The position numbers were made by a program, and so were the translations under genes. A stretch of 64,000 nt of DNA from Hoeflea algicola (GTDB lineage: Bacteria; Pseudomonadota; Alphaproteobacteria; Rhizobiales; Rhizobiaceae): the NCBI RefSeq assembly GCF_026619415.1, contig NZ_JAOVZR010000001.1, positions 1,240,001 through 1,304,000 on the forward strand, in the 5' to 3' direction. Below the pieces are notes generated by a model. It was not told the DNA's origin, made no database searches, and worked only from the letters and a program-made list of their open reading frames with translations. This document shows, piece by piece, positions 26,801 to 34,698 of this stretch (within the stretch, counting starts at the first letter, position 1; each line of letters opens with the position of its first letter).

Positions 26801-26962
26801 GGCGCCGGTTCCGGTGGCCGCAACGCCATCGGCACCAGCGTGCTTGGTGGAACCATCTCTGGCACCATTCTCGGCATCTTGTTCGTCCCGCTGTTCTTCG
26901 TGCTGGTCACGCGTCGCCGCAAGACAAAGCAGCAAGACGTCAAGGCGCCCGCTGAAACGTGA
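23840..26962 (+). CDS. RND multidrug efflux permease (AcrB/MexB-type, HAE1)
   Basis: A 1040-residue proton-driven drug exporter of the hydrophobe/amphiphile efflux family, with normal length. It opens MARFFIDRPIFAWVISIIIM, as AcrB homologues do. Two large periplasmic loops follow TM1 and TM7. The proton-relay aspartates are in LLVDDAIVVVENVERIM in TM4, and the conserved GKNAILIVEFA and FRPIIMTSMAF blocks are in the second half. Substrates cannot be named from sequence; multidrug export is the family norm. It is cotranscribed with the adaptor and presumably controlled by the divergent TetR repressor. Confidence 0.94.
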   Translation: MARFFIDRPIFAWVISIIIMGAGILSILTLPISQYPQIAPPTVSIAASYPGASAQTIANTVTQVIEQRLTGLDGLRYFSSSSTSAGTASITLTFETGVDPDIAQVQVQNKISQATSLLPETVQRLGVTVQKSSASFLMVIGLISDDGKLDQTDLSDYLNTSLVDEFSRLEGVGEVQVFGAKYAMRIWLDPVKLAAYGLAPSDVVAAVSTENAQISAGAFGTLPSVEGQQLNATITAQSLLTTPEDFEGIVIRAATDGGLVLLNDVARVEIGAENYSTIARYNGKPSTGMAIRLAAGANALSTAELVKAKIEEASAFFPEGVSYVIPYDTTPFVEISIEEVVKTLIEAIVLVFLVMLVFLQNFRATLIPTLAVPVVLLGTFGILAAAGFSINTLTMLAMVLAIGLLVDDAIVVVENVERIMEEEGLSPVEATRKSMGQITNALIGIALVLSAVFVPMAFFGGSTGVIYQQFAVTIVSAMGLSVLVALTLTPALCATLLTSKAAHHAKRGPAGWFNRTFDRISNGYGSTVGWMVRRPLRIGVIYLALVGLVAWSFVQTPTGFLPDEDQGILLALIQAPTGATAERTQKVLEQVENHFLENEKDTVDSMFGVVGFSFSGQGQNMGLAFIRLKDWSERQSPGQSAQAVAGRAFPAFMAIKDAMVFPIVPPSVPELGIMSGFDFYLEARDGQSHEALLAARNQLLGMAAQSPLIASARPSGLEDAAQYHLDIDWRAAGAMGISASNVAQLLQVAWAGTYVNDFIDRDRIKRVYIQGEADARALPSDISKWKVRNSSGGLVPFTNFAEGSWTFGPQGINRYNAVSAMQIQGSPAPGVTTGEAMTEIERLSEQLSGYGVSWTGLSLEERESGNQAPLLYALSLAAVFLCLAALYESWSIPFAVMLVMPVGVLGALLWTLLGGYQNGVFFQVGLLTVVGLTGKNAILIVEFARERYEAGEPLFEAIREAARQRFRPIIMTSMAFSLGVLPLVISTGAGSGGRNAIGTSVLGGTISGTILGILFVPLFFVLVTRRRKTKQQDVKAPAET

Positions 26963-27262
26963 GTTCAGACCTGCAAGCCATGGAGCTGACGAAACAGCCC
27001 TCACCAATATTGCCCAAGCCCGGCCGCGGGCTTGGCTGCGAATTTCGGCAAGTATCGGCGCAAAGCTGACATCGCGTTTTCCCGCGCCGGCTGTTGCGGC
27101 AAGCTGAGGTTGTCCAGCTTATATGACACACTAATTCTGGACGAACGGGAATGATCCCGGCCCGAAGCATCGTTCGACCAACAGGGCGATCCCGGAAGTT
27201 GACCTCGCGATCGAACGGCGGCATGTTGCCACATATGTCCCGGTTTCAATCCGTGTCACGTC

Positions 27263-27282
27263 ACCACAAATAAGGGTGTGGT
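27263..27282. promoter_or_regulatory. Candidate lux-box-like dyad, ACCACA-N8-TGTGGT
   Basis: A 20-bp perfect dyad (6-base arms, 8-base spacer AATAAGGG) lies 138 bp upstream of the luxR start. Length and symmetry fit a LuxR-type site, although the arms differ from the common ACCTGT consensus. Its role is inferred. Confidence 0.35.
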
Positions 27283-27324
27283 TACCTTGTACGTCCTGGG
27301 TGGCAATGGCCGGAGAACGGTTCC

Positions 27325-27350
27325 ACCTGTTACGTGCCACGTGATCAGGT
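27325..27350. promoter_or_regulatory. Second dyad upstream of luxR, ACCTG-N16-CAGGT
   Basis: The arms ACCTG and CAGGT match typical lux-box ends, but they are 16 bases apart rather than about 10. The spacer contains two ACGT cores (ACGTGCCACGT). It is either a widened LuxR site or a chance pairing. Confidence 0.3.
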
Positions 27351-27419
27351 CGGATAGAATTGAGATCCGTGGCTCCCGAAATTGGCAGGACCATGGGTTT
27401 GGTCCGATCAGGCGGTAAT

Positions 27420-28175
27420 ATGAGTGCGCAGGACACGGCGGTTTTTGAATTCATCGAGCGGGCGGACACGCATGCCGAAATCGATGACCTGCTCGATGAT
27501 CTGTTGCAGGTGGCCGGTGCCTACGGATTCCAGCACATGATCTATACGGGGTTGCCGGTCGGCAACAACAAGATCGAACCGCTGGTAAAATCCAACCGGC
27601 TTCCGCAAGACTGGTGGCAACGTTACGTCGAAAACGATTACAGCGCGGCCGATCCGGTGTGCCAGCAGGTTTTTTCCACCGTCAGGCCTTTCCTGTGGCA
27701 CGAGGCCGGTGAACAGTTCGCCAATATCGAAGGCGCCGCCCAGGTCGTCGGCGAAGCCCATGAGCACGGCTTGGTCGATGGCTATATCGTCCCGGTCTTT
27801 TCCCAGGACGAATGGCTTTCGGCCATCTCATTTGGCGGGCCGAACCGGCTGGAACTCGACAACCGCGAACGCGGCGCGATCAACCTGATGGCGATCTACG
27901 CCTCCTCGGCAATCGAACGGCATCAACGCCGACGGCCATCGCCCAAGCGGCTGAGCGATCGCGAGCGCGAAGTGCTGCTATGGACCTCGGCGGGAAAATC
28001 CTGCTGGGATGTTTCCGTCATCCTGGGCATCAGCGAACAGACGGTGCGCTATCACACCGCCCAGATCCGCCACAAGCTGAACGCCAACAACACCACCCAT
28101 GCGGTGGTGCGGGCGCTGCAGCAAGGTGAAATCAGTCTCGGTCAACTGTCGGAATCGCTAGGCGACACCCACTAG
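27420..28175 (+). CDS. LuxR-family quorum-sensing regulator
   Basis: A 251-residue LuxR-type transcription factor. The N-terminal autoinducer-binding domain (about 15-165) keeps the residues that line the acyl-homoserine-lactone pocket: Trp65/66 and Tyr69 in DWWQRYVENDY, Asp78 and Pro79 in AADPV, and Trp93 in FLWHEA. The C-terminal GerE helix-turn-helix (about 180-240) reads LSDREREVLLWTSAGKS, then ISEQTVRYHTAQIRHKL. I chose the ATG at 27420; an in-frame start at 27360 would add 20 residues. It is followed 50 bp later by the LuxI-like gene on the same strand, a classical regulator-synthase pair. Confidence 0.9.
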   Translation: MSAQDTAVFEFIERADTHAEIDDLLDDLLQVAGAYGFQHMIYTGLPVGNNKIEPLVKSNRLPQDWWQRYVENDYSAADPVCQQVFSTVRPFLWHEAGEQFANIEGAAQVVGEAHEHGLVDGYIVPVFSQDEWLSAISFGGPNRLELDNRERGAINLMAIYASSAIERHQRRRPSPKRLSDREREVLLWTSAGKSCWDVSVILGISEQTVRYHTAQIRHKLNANNTTHAVVRALQQGEISLGQLSESLGDTH

Positions 28176-28225
28176 CACAGCAATCTATCGTCTTCCTCTT
28201 GGCGCCAATGGCAAGGGGACGAGTG

Positions 28226-28891
28226 ATGATCGAAGCTCATGTCGTAAACGCAGAAAACAAACATCTCTACGCCCACGCGTTCGAGCAGTTCCGCCGCCGT
28301 CACCACGACTGTTGCGCGCTTACCCATCGCCGCAAGCCTGTCAATAACAACGGCCTGGAAAGCGATCCGTTCGATACGCCTCAGGCCATCTATCTGCTCG
28401 GCATGCTCGAAGACCGGGTGGTCACCTCGGCGCGGTTGGTGCCGACCACCATTGCCAATCCGGTGGCCGGGGAATTGGCCGACATGTGCGAGAATATGGA
28501 TCTGCCTTGCCGGGCGGACTGGGCTGCATGGACACGGACCGATGTATTGCCCGAATATCGCGAAGCCGGTGTCACCGGCATTCCGAGCCAGATGTTCTGT
28601 GCGGTGATGGAGTATTGCCTTGATGAGGGAATCTCCCACACTGGCGGCATGCTGCAGCAATTTGTGCTCAAGCGCTGGCTTGATCTGGGCTGGAAGGTAA
28701 TCCCCGCCGGGCTGCCGCGCATTCTGTCTGGTGACTGGTGTCTGCTGGCTTATGTCGAAGTTGGCGAAAAGGCGCTGCGCGCCGGCCGCGCGCGCGCCGC
28801 CGTCAACCGCCCACTGGTGGTTCGCAGGGGTGCTCAACTGCCATTCATCAATCCCTCCCAATCCCCTGCATCGCTGGTGGCAACACAATGA
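28226..28891 (+). CDS. Divergent LuxI-type acyl-homoserine-lactone synthase
   Basis: A 221-residue GNAT-fold protein of the autoinducer synthase family, which joins S-adenosylmethionine with an acyl donor. Conserved parts are Arg24/25 in QFRRRHHD, Asp47 and Asp50 in ESDPFD, the AIYLL strand, Arg70, and LVPTT. Odd points: the Phe and Trp that follow the first Arg in classical LuxI (positions equivalent to F28 and W34) are not seen in the stretch RRRHHDCCALTHRRKP, and the later Glu-x-x-Arg motif reads WTRTDV. It may use an unusual acyl donor, or be a non-canonical member. The ATG at 28226 has GGGGA upstream. Its TGA overlaps the start of a 70-aa gene (ATGA). Confidence 0.82.
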   Translation: MIEAHVVNAENKHLYAHAFEQFRRRHHDCCALTHRRKPVNNNGLESDPFDTPQAIYLLGMLEDRVVTSARLVPTTIANPVAGELADMCENMDLPCRADWAAWTRTDVLPEYREAGVTGIPSQMFCAVMEYCLDEGISHTGGMLQQFVLKRWLDLGWKVIPAGLPRILSGDWCLLAYVEVGEKALRAGRARAAVNRPLVVRRGAQLPFINPSQSPASLVATQ

Positions 28892-29100
28892 ACAACAAGA
28901 CCCTGACAACCGAACAGGCCGTGGCTCTCCTCAAGATTCAGGGATTGCTGGCCGCCGCCTACGACATTTCGCGCCACACCAACCACGATCTGCTGTCCTA
29001 CCTCATCAAGATGGCGCGGATGGAAGCGAATTCGCCCTTCGACCCGCGTTCCGAGATCGACGATTGCGCCGAGGACAATGACGACATGGGCCAGCACTGA
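28888..29100 (+). CDS. Small acidic-tailed helical protein coupled to the AHL synthase
   Basis: A 70-residue protein starting MNNKTLTTEQAVALLK. The first 45 residues look like two amphipathic helices (GLLAAAYDISRHTNHDLLSY), and the tail is strongly acidic (EIDDCAEDNDDMGQH). No signal peptide or membrane segment is seen. I do not recognise the family; it does not look like TraM. Its ATG overlaps the synthase stop codon, which means obligate cotranslation and suggests a role in the quorum-sensing circuit, such as a LuxR antagonist, synthase partner or small regulator. That role is inference from context only. Confidence 0.68.
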   Translation: MNNKTLTTEQAVALLKIQGLLAAAYDISRHTNHDLLSYLIKMARMEANSPFDPRSEIDDCAEDNDDMGQH

Positions 29101-29377
29101 GCCGGTCCATCAATTTCAGGCCGACGAAGCGCGGGCCGTGATGTCGTTCGCTTGCGGTAGGCTGATTTTCCGAAAGTCCAAACGTGACGACCATGCCGAT
29201 GCCAGGTGCGGACCCCTGACGCGCCGGGCTGGTCGAGCATCATTGAAAAAATAGAACCGTTCTGCAGGTGCAGGCTCAAACCATTTTCAGCCCAGGTGAT
29301 ATCGATCATCAGCTTGCCCGGTCCATGCGGTGGCGGTATCAATCACCGCAGAGTCTGGTCAAGGAAGGGCGCGTTGT

Positions 29378-31012
29378 ATGCCGCAAAGCACATCCACACT
29401 GACGCTCTTTAAAAACCAGACTTTCCGGATGCTCTGGATTGCAGCCCTTGCCTCGAATTTCGGGGGACTTGTCCAAGCCGTTGGGGCAGCCTGGATGATG
29501 ACATCGCTGACACAATCCCAAAGCATGGTGGCGCTCGTCCAGTCCTCGGTGACCCTGCCGATCATGATCTTCTCTTTGTTGGCAGGGGTGTTCGCCGACA
29601 ATTTCGACCGCCGTAAAGTGATGCTGATCGCTCAATCCTTTATGCTGCTGGTGTCGATCATGCTTGCGATCATGGCCTTCAAGGGACTGCTGTCACCGTG
29701 GTTACTCCTGGGATTCACATTCCTGATCGGCTGTGGCACGGCATTGCACAATCCCTCCTGGCAGGCATCGATGGGCGATATCGTTTCGCGAGACGAATTG
29801 TCCGCGGCAGTTTCATTGAACAGCATGGGGTTCAATCTGATGCGCAGCGTCGGACCTGCTGCGGGTGGCGCGATCGTGGCCATTGCCGGTGCTGCCGCCG
29901 CGTTTACCGTCAACGCCTTCAGTTATGTTGGCATCATCGCCGCGCTGTGGTTCTGGCGACCGTCCACGCCGCGGCCGCGCTTGCCGCGGGAACGAATGGG
30001 CCGTGCGTTTTCGGCGGGCGTGCGCTATGTCGCGATGTCGCCCAACCTGATGAAAGTGATCTTTCGCGGCTCATTGTTTGGCCTGTCTGCCATAGCGGTT
30101 CTGGCGCTCCTGCCACTGGTGGTCCGGGACCTGCTGCAGGGCGGCGCCTTTGTCTACGGGGTATTGCTGGGCTGTTTCGGCATGGGCGCGGTGTGCGCAG
30201 CGCTGCTCAATGCCCGCCTGCGGGCAAACTTCCATAACGAGCGTATTACCCAGGCGGCGTTCCTTGCCTTTGCCATCAGTTGCATCACGCTGGCTCTAAG
30301 CCGTCATTACCTATTCAGTGGCGCCGCACTGCTGCTTGCTGGCGCCAGTTGGGTCATTGCCCTGTCCCTGTTCAATGTCACGATTCAGTTGTCGACACCG
30401 CGTTGGGTGGTCGGCAGAGCTCTAGCCCTCTATCAGACCGGTGTGTTTGGCGGCATGGCCGCAGGCAGTTGGGCCTGGGGGGCGATAGCCGAAAATTTCG
30501 GTGCGGACCATGCCATGATTGCGGCAGCGGTGCTGCTGATTGTCGGGGCTTTGGCAGGCCAAAGGGTGCCACTGCCCGATTCCGCCGATTTCGATCTCAG
30601 CCCGCTCAACGCCTTCACCGAGCCTTATCTCCGGCTCGACCTCAAACAGCGCAGCGGGCCTATCATGATCATGATTGATTATGAAATTGCGCAGGAGGAC
30701 GTTACCCAATTTCTGGCCGCGATGAGCGAGAGGCGACGGATCCGAATCCGCGACGGGGCGCAGCAATGGACATTGTTGCGGGACCTTGAAAACCCGGATT
30801 TCTGGACCGAGACCTATCACGTCCCCACCTGGGTTGAATATGTTCGCCACCAGGAACGCCGCACCCAGGCCGATGCAGCTTCCAACGAGCGCCTTCTGAA
30901 GCTGCATCGAGGCCAAGAACGGCCCAAGGTACATCGGATGATCGAGCGGCAGGCAATCTCGCTTCGAGACGACACCCCGCCAAAAAGTGAAGCTGACAGG
31001 GTTTGTGATTAA
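29378..31012 (+). CDS. MFS transporter of the EntS/MFS_3 type with soluble C-terminal domain
   Basis: A 544-residue exporter-like MFS protein. The first about 400 residues hold 10-12 helices with the MFS loop motif GVFADNFDRRKVML and QASMGDIVSRDELSAAVSLNS, a pattern shared with enterobactin exporter-like (DUF894/MFS_3) carriers. After the last helix a soluble domain of about 130 residues (from about 415; DYEIAQEDVTQFLAAMSERRRIRIRDGA and WTETYHVPTWVEYVRHQERRT) resembles the ABM-like tail found in this subfamily. The ATG at 29378 has AAGGAAGGG 8 bases upstream. The substrate is unknown. It follows the quorum-sensing genes by about 280 bp and is probably separate. Confidence 0.85.
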   Translation: MPQSTSTLTLFKNQTFRMLWIAALASNFGGLVQAVGAAWMMTSLTQSQSMVALVQSSVTLPIMIFSLLAGVFADNFDRRKVMLIAQSFMLLVSIMLAIMAFKGLLSPWLLLGFTFLIGCGTALHNPSWQASMGDIVSRDELSAAVSLNSMGFNLMRSVGPAAGGAIVAIAGAAAAFTVNAFSYVGIIAALWFWRPSTPRPRLPRERMGRAFSAGVRYVAMSPNLMKVIFRGSLFGLSAIAVLALLPLVVRDLLQGGAFVYGVLLGCFGMGAVCAALLNARLRANFHNERITQAAFLAFAISCITLALSRHYLFSGAALLLAGASWVIALSLFNVTIQLSTPRWVVGRALALYQTGVFGGMAAGSWAWGAIAENFGADHAMIAAAVLLIVGALAGQRVPLPDSADFDLSPLNAFTEPYLRLDLKQRSGPIMIMIDYEIAQEDVTQFLAAMSERRRIRIRDGAQQWTLLRDLENPDFWTETYHVPTWVEYVRHQERRTQADAASNERLLKLHRGQERPKVHRMIERQAISLRDDTPPKSEADRVCD

Positions 31013-31332
31013 CCCCGTCCCACTCCCGGCAACGTGTAATTTCCCGGGTCAGGCCGGCGCGCTGCCGCGGCCGCCGGTTGCCATCATGATCACATCAATT
31101 GCCCTGCCGGTTTTCACCTTTCCTTAAAACCGTTTGGATAGGTTTGGCATAGCGAGATTCCCGACCGGGAACGCATGATGCACTCTCGCCCAGCCGGCCC
31201 GGCCAGTCCGATCGCGGCATGTTTTCAGTTCAGATGTGCGCGGCACCGCCCGATTCTACCCATTTGCAGCAATGGGATCAGCCCGGCCCGCCCTCATCAG
31301 CGCTCGATTTGTTTTCGCGTAAGGAGTTCGTC
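31013..31332. other. Intergenic gap
   Basis: No convincing gene or RNA in these 320 bp. The last few bases carry the strong ribosome binding site AAGGAG (31321-31326) of the next gene. Confidence 0.4.
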
Positions 31333-31893
31333 GTGGCAGGCCAGAAATCAGACAAGGGCAAGGCCCAGAGCAAGAAATCCGGCAGCGGCATGGCAGGCAT
31401 GATCTCGAAGATGTGCTCCGCTTTCGCCGTTTTGCTTGGCGCGGCATTTTTCGCCGCAGCCTTCGATCTCGGCCATATCGGGCTGATGCAGTCGCTGCAG
31501 GGGTTTGCCATCGTGCTGGTACCGCTGTTTGCCATGCTGGCGTTAGCCGCCGTGTTCATGGGTTCAGGATCAGGCGCTGATACAACCGCACAGGCCGAAC
31601 AGATTGCGACGCTGACCGAGTTCCGCTCCAAGATCACCTCGCAGATCATCACCCTGCAGGACCAGCTCGATTCACTCAGCAGCCAGGACAACGAGACGCT
31701 CAAGGCTCGCAATGCGGAACTTCAGGCTGAACTTGACGAGATCCATCAGGTTGAGCGCGACAAGGTCGACAGCGAAATCGAAGCCCTGCGCCTGCGTAAT
31801 GAAGAGCTTGAAGCCCAGATCAAGAAATGGGCCTTCGACGCCGTTGGCAAGTCCATGGGCGGCCAGCAGGTGCAACCGATGAAGGCGGCCTGA
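31333..31893 (+). CDS. Membrane-anchored coiled-coil protein
   Basis: A 186-residue protein with two hydrophobic segments near residues 22-45 and 55-78, followed by a long coiled coil (about 90-170; ITLQDQLDSLSSQDNETLKARN, then heptads through EALRLRNEELEAQIKKW). Topology would leave the coiled coil in one compartment as a scaffold. The family is unrecognised. I chose the GTG at 31333 because AAGGAG lies 6 bases upstream; an ATG at 31219 would add an unlikely Pro/Ser-rich leader. A good terminator follows at 31932. It stands alone before the convergent inositol operon. Confidence 0.65.
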   Translation: MAGQKSDKGKAQSKKSGSGMAGMISKMCSAFAVLLGAAFFAAAFDLGHIGLMQSLQGFAIVLVPLFAMLALAAVFMGSGSGADTTAQAEQIATLTEFRSKITSQIITLQDQLDSLSSQDNETLKARNAELQAELDEIHQVERDKVDSEIEALRLRNEELEAQIKKWAFDAVGKSMGGQQVQPMKAA

Positions 31894-31931
31894 ACCGACC
31901 TCTCCACGTCACGGTGTTTTCAGCACCCTGC

Positions 31932-31973
31932 CCGCCTCCGACAAGCTTGTCTTTTCGGGGGCGGTTTTGTTTT
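31932..31973 (+). terminator. Rho-independent terminator
   Basis: The stem CCGCCTCCGA (31932-31941) pairs with TCGGGGGCGG (31955-31964, one G-T pair), followed by TTTTGTTTT. It ends the coiled-coil gene on the plus strand, before the convergent iolG. Confidence 0.8.
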
Positions 31974-31994
31974 GGGCACGGCCTTGCCGACGGA

Positions 31995-32984
31995 TCACCC
32001 CAGATCCACAGGCACCCCGGTGACAAGCGAAGTCGCGGCCGCGTCGGCAATGACCTGTGCGGCAAGGCCATCTCGAATGCCGGGAGACGGCGCCTGCCCC
32101 GATTGCAGGCAGGCGATGAAATGCGCCATTTCAGCGAGATAGGCCCCGGCATACCGCTCGAGAAAGAAGTGCTGCGCAGGCGCTGCGCAAAACCCTGCGC
32201 CGCTGGCGATTTCGACATTGTTTTCAGGCACATTGTTGGCCTTGAGGAGGCCGCGCGAGCCGTGCACCTCGGCGCGCTGGTCGTAGCCGTAGGTGGCGCG
32301 GCGGGAATTGGAGATCTGGCAGATCCGGCCCGAGGCGGTGGTCAGCACAGCCACGGCAGTATCGACATCGCCAGCTTCGCCGATGGCCGGATCAACCAGC
32401 GCCGAACCGGTGGCAAAGACCCGGACAATCTCTTCGCCAAGCAGAAACCGCGCCATGTCGAAATCATGAATCATCATGTCACGAAACAGTCCGCCTGAAC
32501 TTTTGATATAGGCGACCGGCGGCGGTGACGGGTCGCGCGATAGAATGGTGACCAGTTCGACGTCGCCGATCTCGCCTGAGGCGATGCGTTCCCGAATGGT
32601 CGCGAACCCCGAATCAAAACGCCGATTGAAGCCGGTCAGGAACGGAACGCCCGCCGCATCGACGATCTTGATGAGATCGCGAATCCGGTCGGCCGACATG
32701 TCGACGGGCTTTTCGCAGAAAATCGCCTTTCCGGCCTTGGCACTTTTTTCGATCAGGTCGAAATGCGTGTCCGTCGGTGTGCCGATCACCACCGCGTCGA
32801 TATCGGGGCTGGCGATGACCTCGTCGGCCGAGCGCACCTGCGCGCCGGTCTTTGCCGCAAGCTTCTCGGCTGCTTCAGGAAAGGCGTCGGCGACGGCTGC
32901 CACCCGGGCGTTTTCAAGCCTTTGCAGGCTTGCCGCATGAACCTGACCGATACGGCCGCAGCCGAGAATTCCGATAGAGATCAT
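31995..32984 (-). CDS. iolG: Inositol 2-dehydrogenase (Gfo/Idh/MocA family)
   Basis: A 329-residue NAD-dependent dehydrogenase that oxidises myo-inositol to 2-keto-myo-inositol, the first step of inositol catabolism. The N-terminal Rossmann motif is IGILGCGRIGQVHAASL. The catalytic Lys is in IFCEKPVDM, and HDFDMARFLLGEE is the conserved Asp/His site region of the C-terminal domain. It is the last gene of the minus-strand run iolD-phyH-iolC-iolB-iolJ-iolG and starts 5 bp after the iolJ stop. The ATG at 32984 gives MISIGILGCG; an upstream extension is not needed. Context makes the inositol assignment strong, though scyllo-inositol or related substrates cannot be excluded. Confidence 0.88.
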   Translation of the reverse strand: MISIGILGCGRIGQVHAASLQRLENARVAAVADAFPEAAEKLAAKTGAQVRSADEVIASPDIDAVVIGTPTDTHFDLIEKSAKAGKAIFCEKPVDMSADRIRDLIKIVDAAGVPFLTGFNRRFDSGFATIRERIASGEIGDVELVTILSRDPSPPPVAYIKSSGGLFRDMMIHDFDMARFLLGEEIVRVFATGSALVDPAIGEAGDVDTAVAVLTTASGRICQISNSRRATYGYDQRAEVHGSRGLLKANNVPENNVEIASGAGFCAAPAQHFFLERYAGAYLAEMAHFIACLQSGQAPSPGIRDGLAAQVIADAAATSLVTGVPVDLG

Positions 32985-32988
32985 GGCT

Positions 32989-33831
32989 TCAGACTTTCCT
33001 TGCTGGCGCGCCAAATGCGCGGATGACAGTGCAGGCCGCGGCCATCACCGGGTCGTGGGTTTCCTTCAGGATCGTCACCCGGTCAAACCGCTCCGGATCA
33101 CGGTTGACTGCCTCGCGCAGCGCCGCGCCAAAAGCCATGCGTAATTCGGTGCCGATGTTGAACTTGCAGATCTTCGAGCCGGTGGCGAGTGCCATGCGCT
33201 GCTTGAGCGGAACCCCGGAACCACCGTGAATGACCAGCGGCACAGTTGTTACCGCCTCGATGGCGCGGATCCGCGGCTCGTCGAGACCGCCCTGCTTGTC
33301 TTCTTGCAGATGCACATTGCCGACCGAAATTGCCATCGCGTCAACTTGCGTTTCGCGGGCAAACCGTGCCGCATCCTCGGGATCGGTTCCGGCTGAGTTC
33401 TCGCCGCCGGAATAGCCGACAAAGCCGATCTCGCCCTCGCAGGAAATGCCAGCCTTGTGCGCCATTTCAGCAATCGCGGCGGTCTCATCAATGTTCTGGT
33501 CAATCGACTTCCGCGAACCGTCATACATCAGCGAGGTGAAGCCGCTGTCGAGCGCTTCGCGGCATTCTTCAAACGTGTAGCCGTGATCGAGATGGGCGAC
33601 CACCGGCACGCTGGCGTTCTCGGCCAGGTAGCGAAACATCTTGCCCAGGATCGGCAACGGCGTGTGCGCCCGGCACGACGGCCCCGCCTGCAGGATCACC
33701 GGCGCGCCTTCGGCCTCCGCTGCGGCGACATAGGCGCGCATATCTTCCCAGCCGAGCGTCACCAGCCCAGCGACCGCATAGCCATCCTTGAGCGCCGGCT
33801 GAAGCACTTCGGCGAGCGTTGCGATACTCAT
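32989..33831 (-). CDS. iolJ: Class II aldolase of the inositol pathway (IolJ-type)
   Basis: A 280-residue zinc-dependent class II aldolase of the fructose-/tagatose-bisphosphate family. Motifs are VVAHLDHGYTFEE (catalytic Asp and metal His), CEGEIGFVG, VHLQ and VIHGGSGVP, the last binding the phosphate. In an operon with iolC and iolB its likely substrate is 2-deoxy-5-keto-gluconate 6-phosphate, split to dihydroxyacetone phosphate and malonate semialdehyde. That is inferred from context; the fold alone would also allow other ketose bisphosphates. Its ATG overlaps the iolB stop (ATGA). The enzyme that uses malonate semialdehyde (iolA) is not in the window. Confidence 0.85.
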   Translation of the reverse strand: MSIATLAEVLQPALKDGYAVAGLVTLGWEDMRAYVAAAEAEGAPVILQAGPSCRAHTPLPILGKMFRYLAENASVPVVAHLDHGYTFEECREALDSGFTSLMYDGSRKSIDQNIDETAAIAEMAHKAGISCEGEIGFVGYSGGENSAGTDPEDAARFARETQVDAMAISVGNVHLQEDKQGGLDEPRIRAIEAVTTVPLVIHGGSGVPLKQRMALATGSKICKFNIGTELRMAFGAALREAVNRDPERFDRVTILKETHDPVMAAACTVIRAFGAPARKV

Positions 33832-34670
33832 TTGAACTTAGCCACCATGTCCTTGATCCCCGGGATGGTTTCGATCTGGTAGGCGTGCGTCGGCTGGAAA
33901 TACTGCACCAGTGAGCGCTGGCTCAGGCCGCCGAGAATGGTGAAATAATACATCTCGTAGCCCGGCAGTACTGCGCAGGGATGGTAGCCCTTGTCGAGAC
34001 AGATCGTCGAACCATCGACGATGTGGTAGGCGTCGCCGGGCTTGTTGTCCTCGCGCTGCAGCATCTGAACACCGGAGCCATAATTCGGGCGGAAGCGGAA
34101 ATTGTAGGTCTCGTCGTGACGGGTCTCGTCCGGCAGCCGGTCAGTATCATGCTTGTGACTCGGAAACCCAGACCAGCCGCCCTGCCCGACGGTGAACAGT
34201 TCGCTGACCAGCAGCCTGCCGACCTTGCCATGATGTTTCTGGCCAAGAATGTGCTTGATCTTGCGGTGGGTCTTGGTGTCGTCGGAGCCGTACTGCACCA
34301 GATCAAGCCCGTCAGCCCGCACGTCGAACGGCTCGAGCACCTTGTCGTATTTGGCACCTGCAACAAACACTTCGGCGTGATCGGAAACACAGACCATCGT
34401 CACTTTGGCACCGACCGGCACATAGACGCCCTCAGGTTCTCCATCCCAGACATCGACGCCGCGATTGCCGAGCTTGGCATAGGAGATACCCTCGACATCG
34501 ACATCAACGGTGCCAGTGGCGGGAACGATGCAGGTCTCGTAGCCGGGCACCTGATATTCGAACGCCTCGCCCTTCTTCAATTTGACGATGTTGAAATAGT
34601 TCAGCGGAACGCAGGCGCTGTCGACATCGGCGATCGGCTTGTTGTGGTTGTCGTAGGGCGCGATATGCAT
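33828..34670 (-). CDS. iolB: 5-deoxy-glucuronate isomerase
   Basis: A 280-residue cupin-type isomerase that converts 5-deoxyglucuronate to 5-keto-2-deoxygluconate in inositol breakdown. Recognisable family stretches are SGFPSHKHDTDRLPDETRHD (metal-binding His and Glu of the second cupin), EETYNFRF-like DETYNFRFRPNYGSG, and LDKGYHPCAVLPGYEMYYF. The start MHIAPYDNHNKPI at 34670 has AAAGGA upstream; the frame stays open well beyond, over iolC, which is only a shadow. It overlaps iolJ by four bases and follows iolC after a 28-bp gap. Confidence 0.93.
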   Translation of the reverse strand: MHIAPYDNHNKPIADVDSACVPLNYFNIVKLKKGEAFEYQVPGYETCIVPATGTVDVDVEGISYAKLGNRGVDVWDGEPEGVYVPVGAKVTMVCVSDHAEVFVAGAKYDKVLEPFDVRADGLDLVQYGSDDTKTHRKIKHILGQKHHGKVGRLLVSELFTVGQGGWSGFPSHKHDTDRLPDETRHDETYNFRFRPNYGSGVQMLQREDNKPGDAYHIVDGSTICLDKGYHPCAVLPGYEMYYFTILGGLSQRSLVQYFQPTHAYQIETIPGIKDMVAKFK

Positions 34671-34698
34671 AGTTCTGGTCCTTTCAGAAGAGGTGGGC

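Larger units (their letters stand above)
26963..27419. other. Gap upstream of luxR, with two dyads
   Basis: No gene is seen in these 457 bp. Two inverted repeats (27263-27282 and 27325-27350) lie in the last 160 bp before luxR and are listed separately as possible LuxR sites. Confidence 0.5.
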
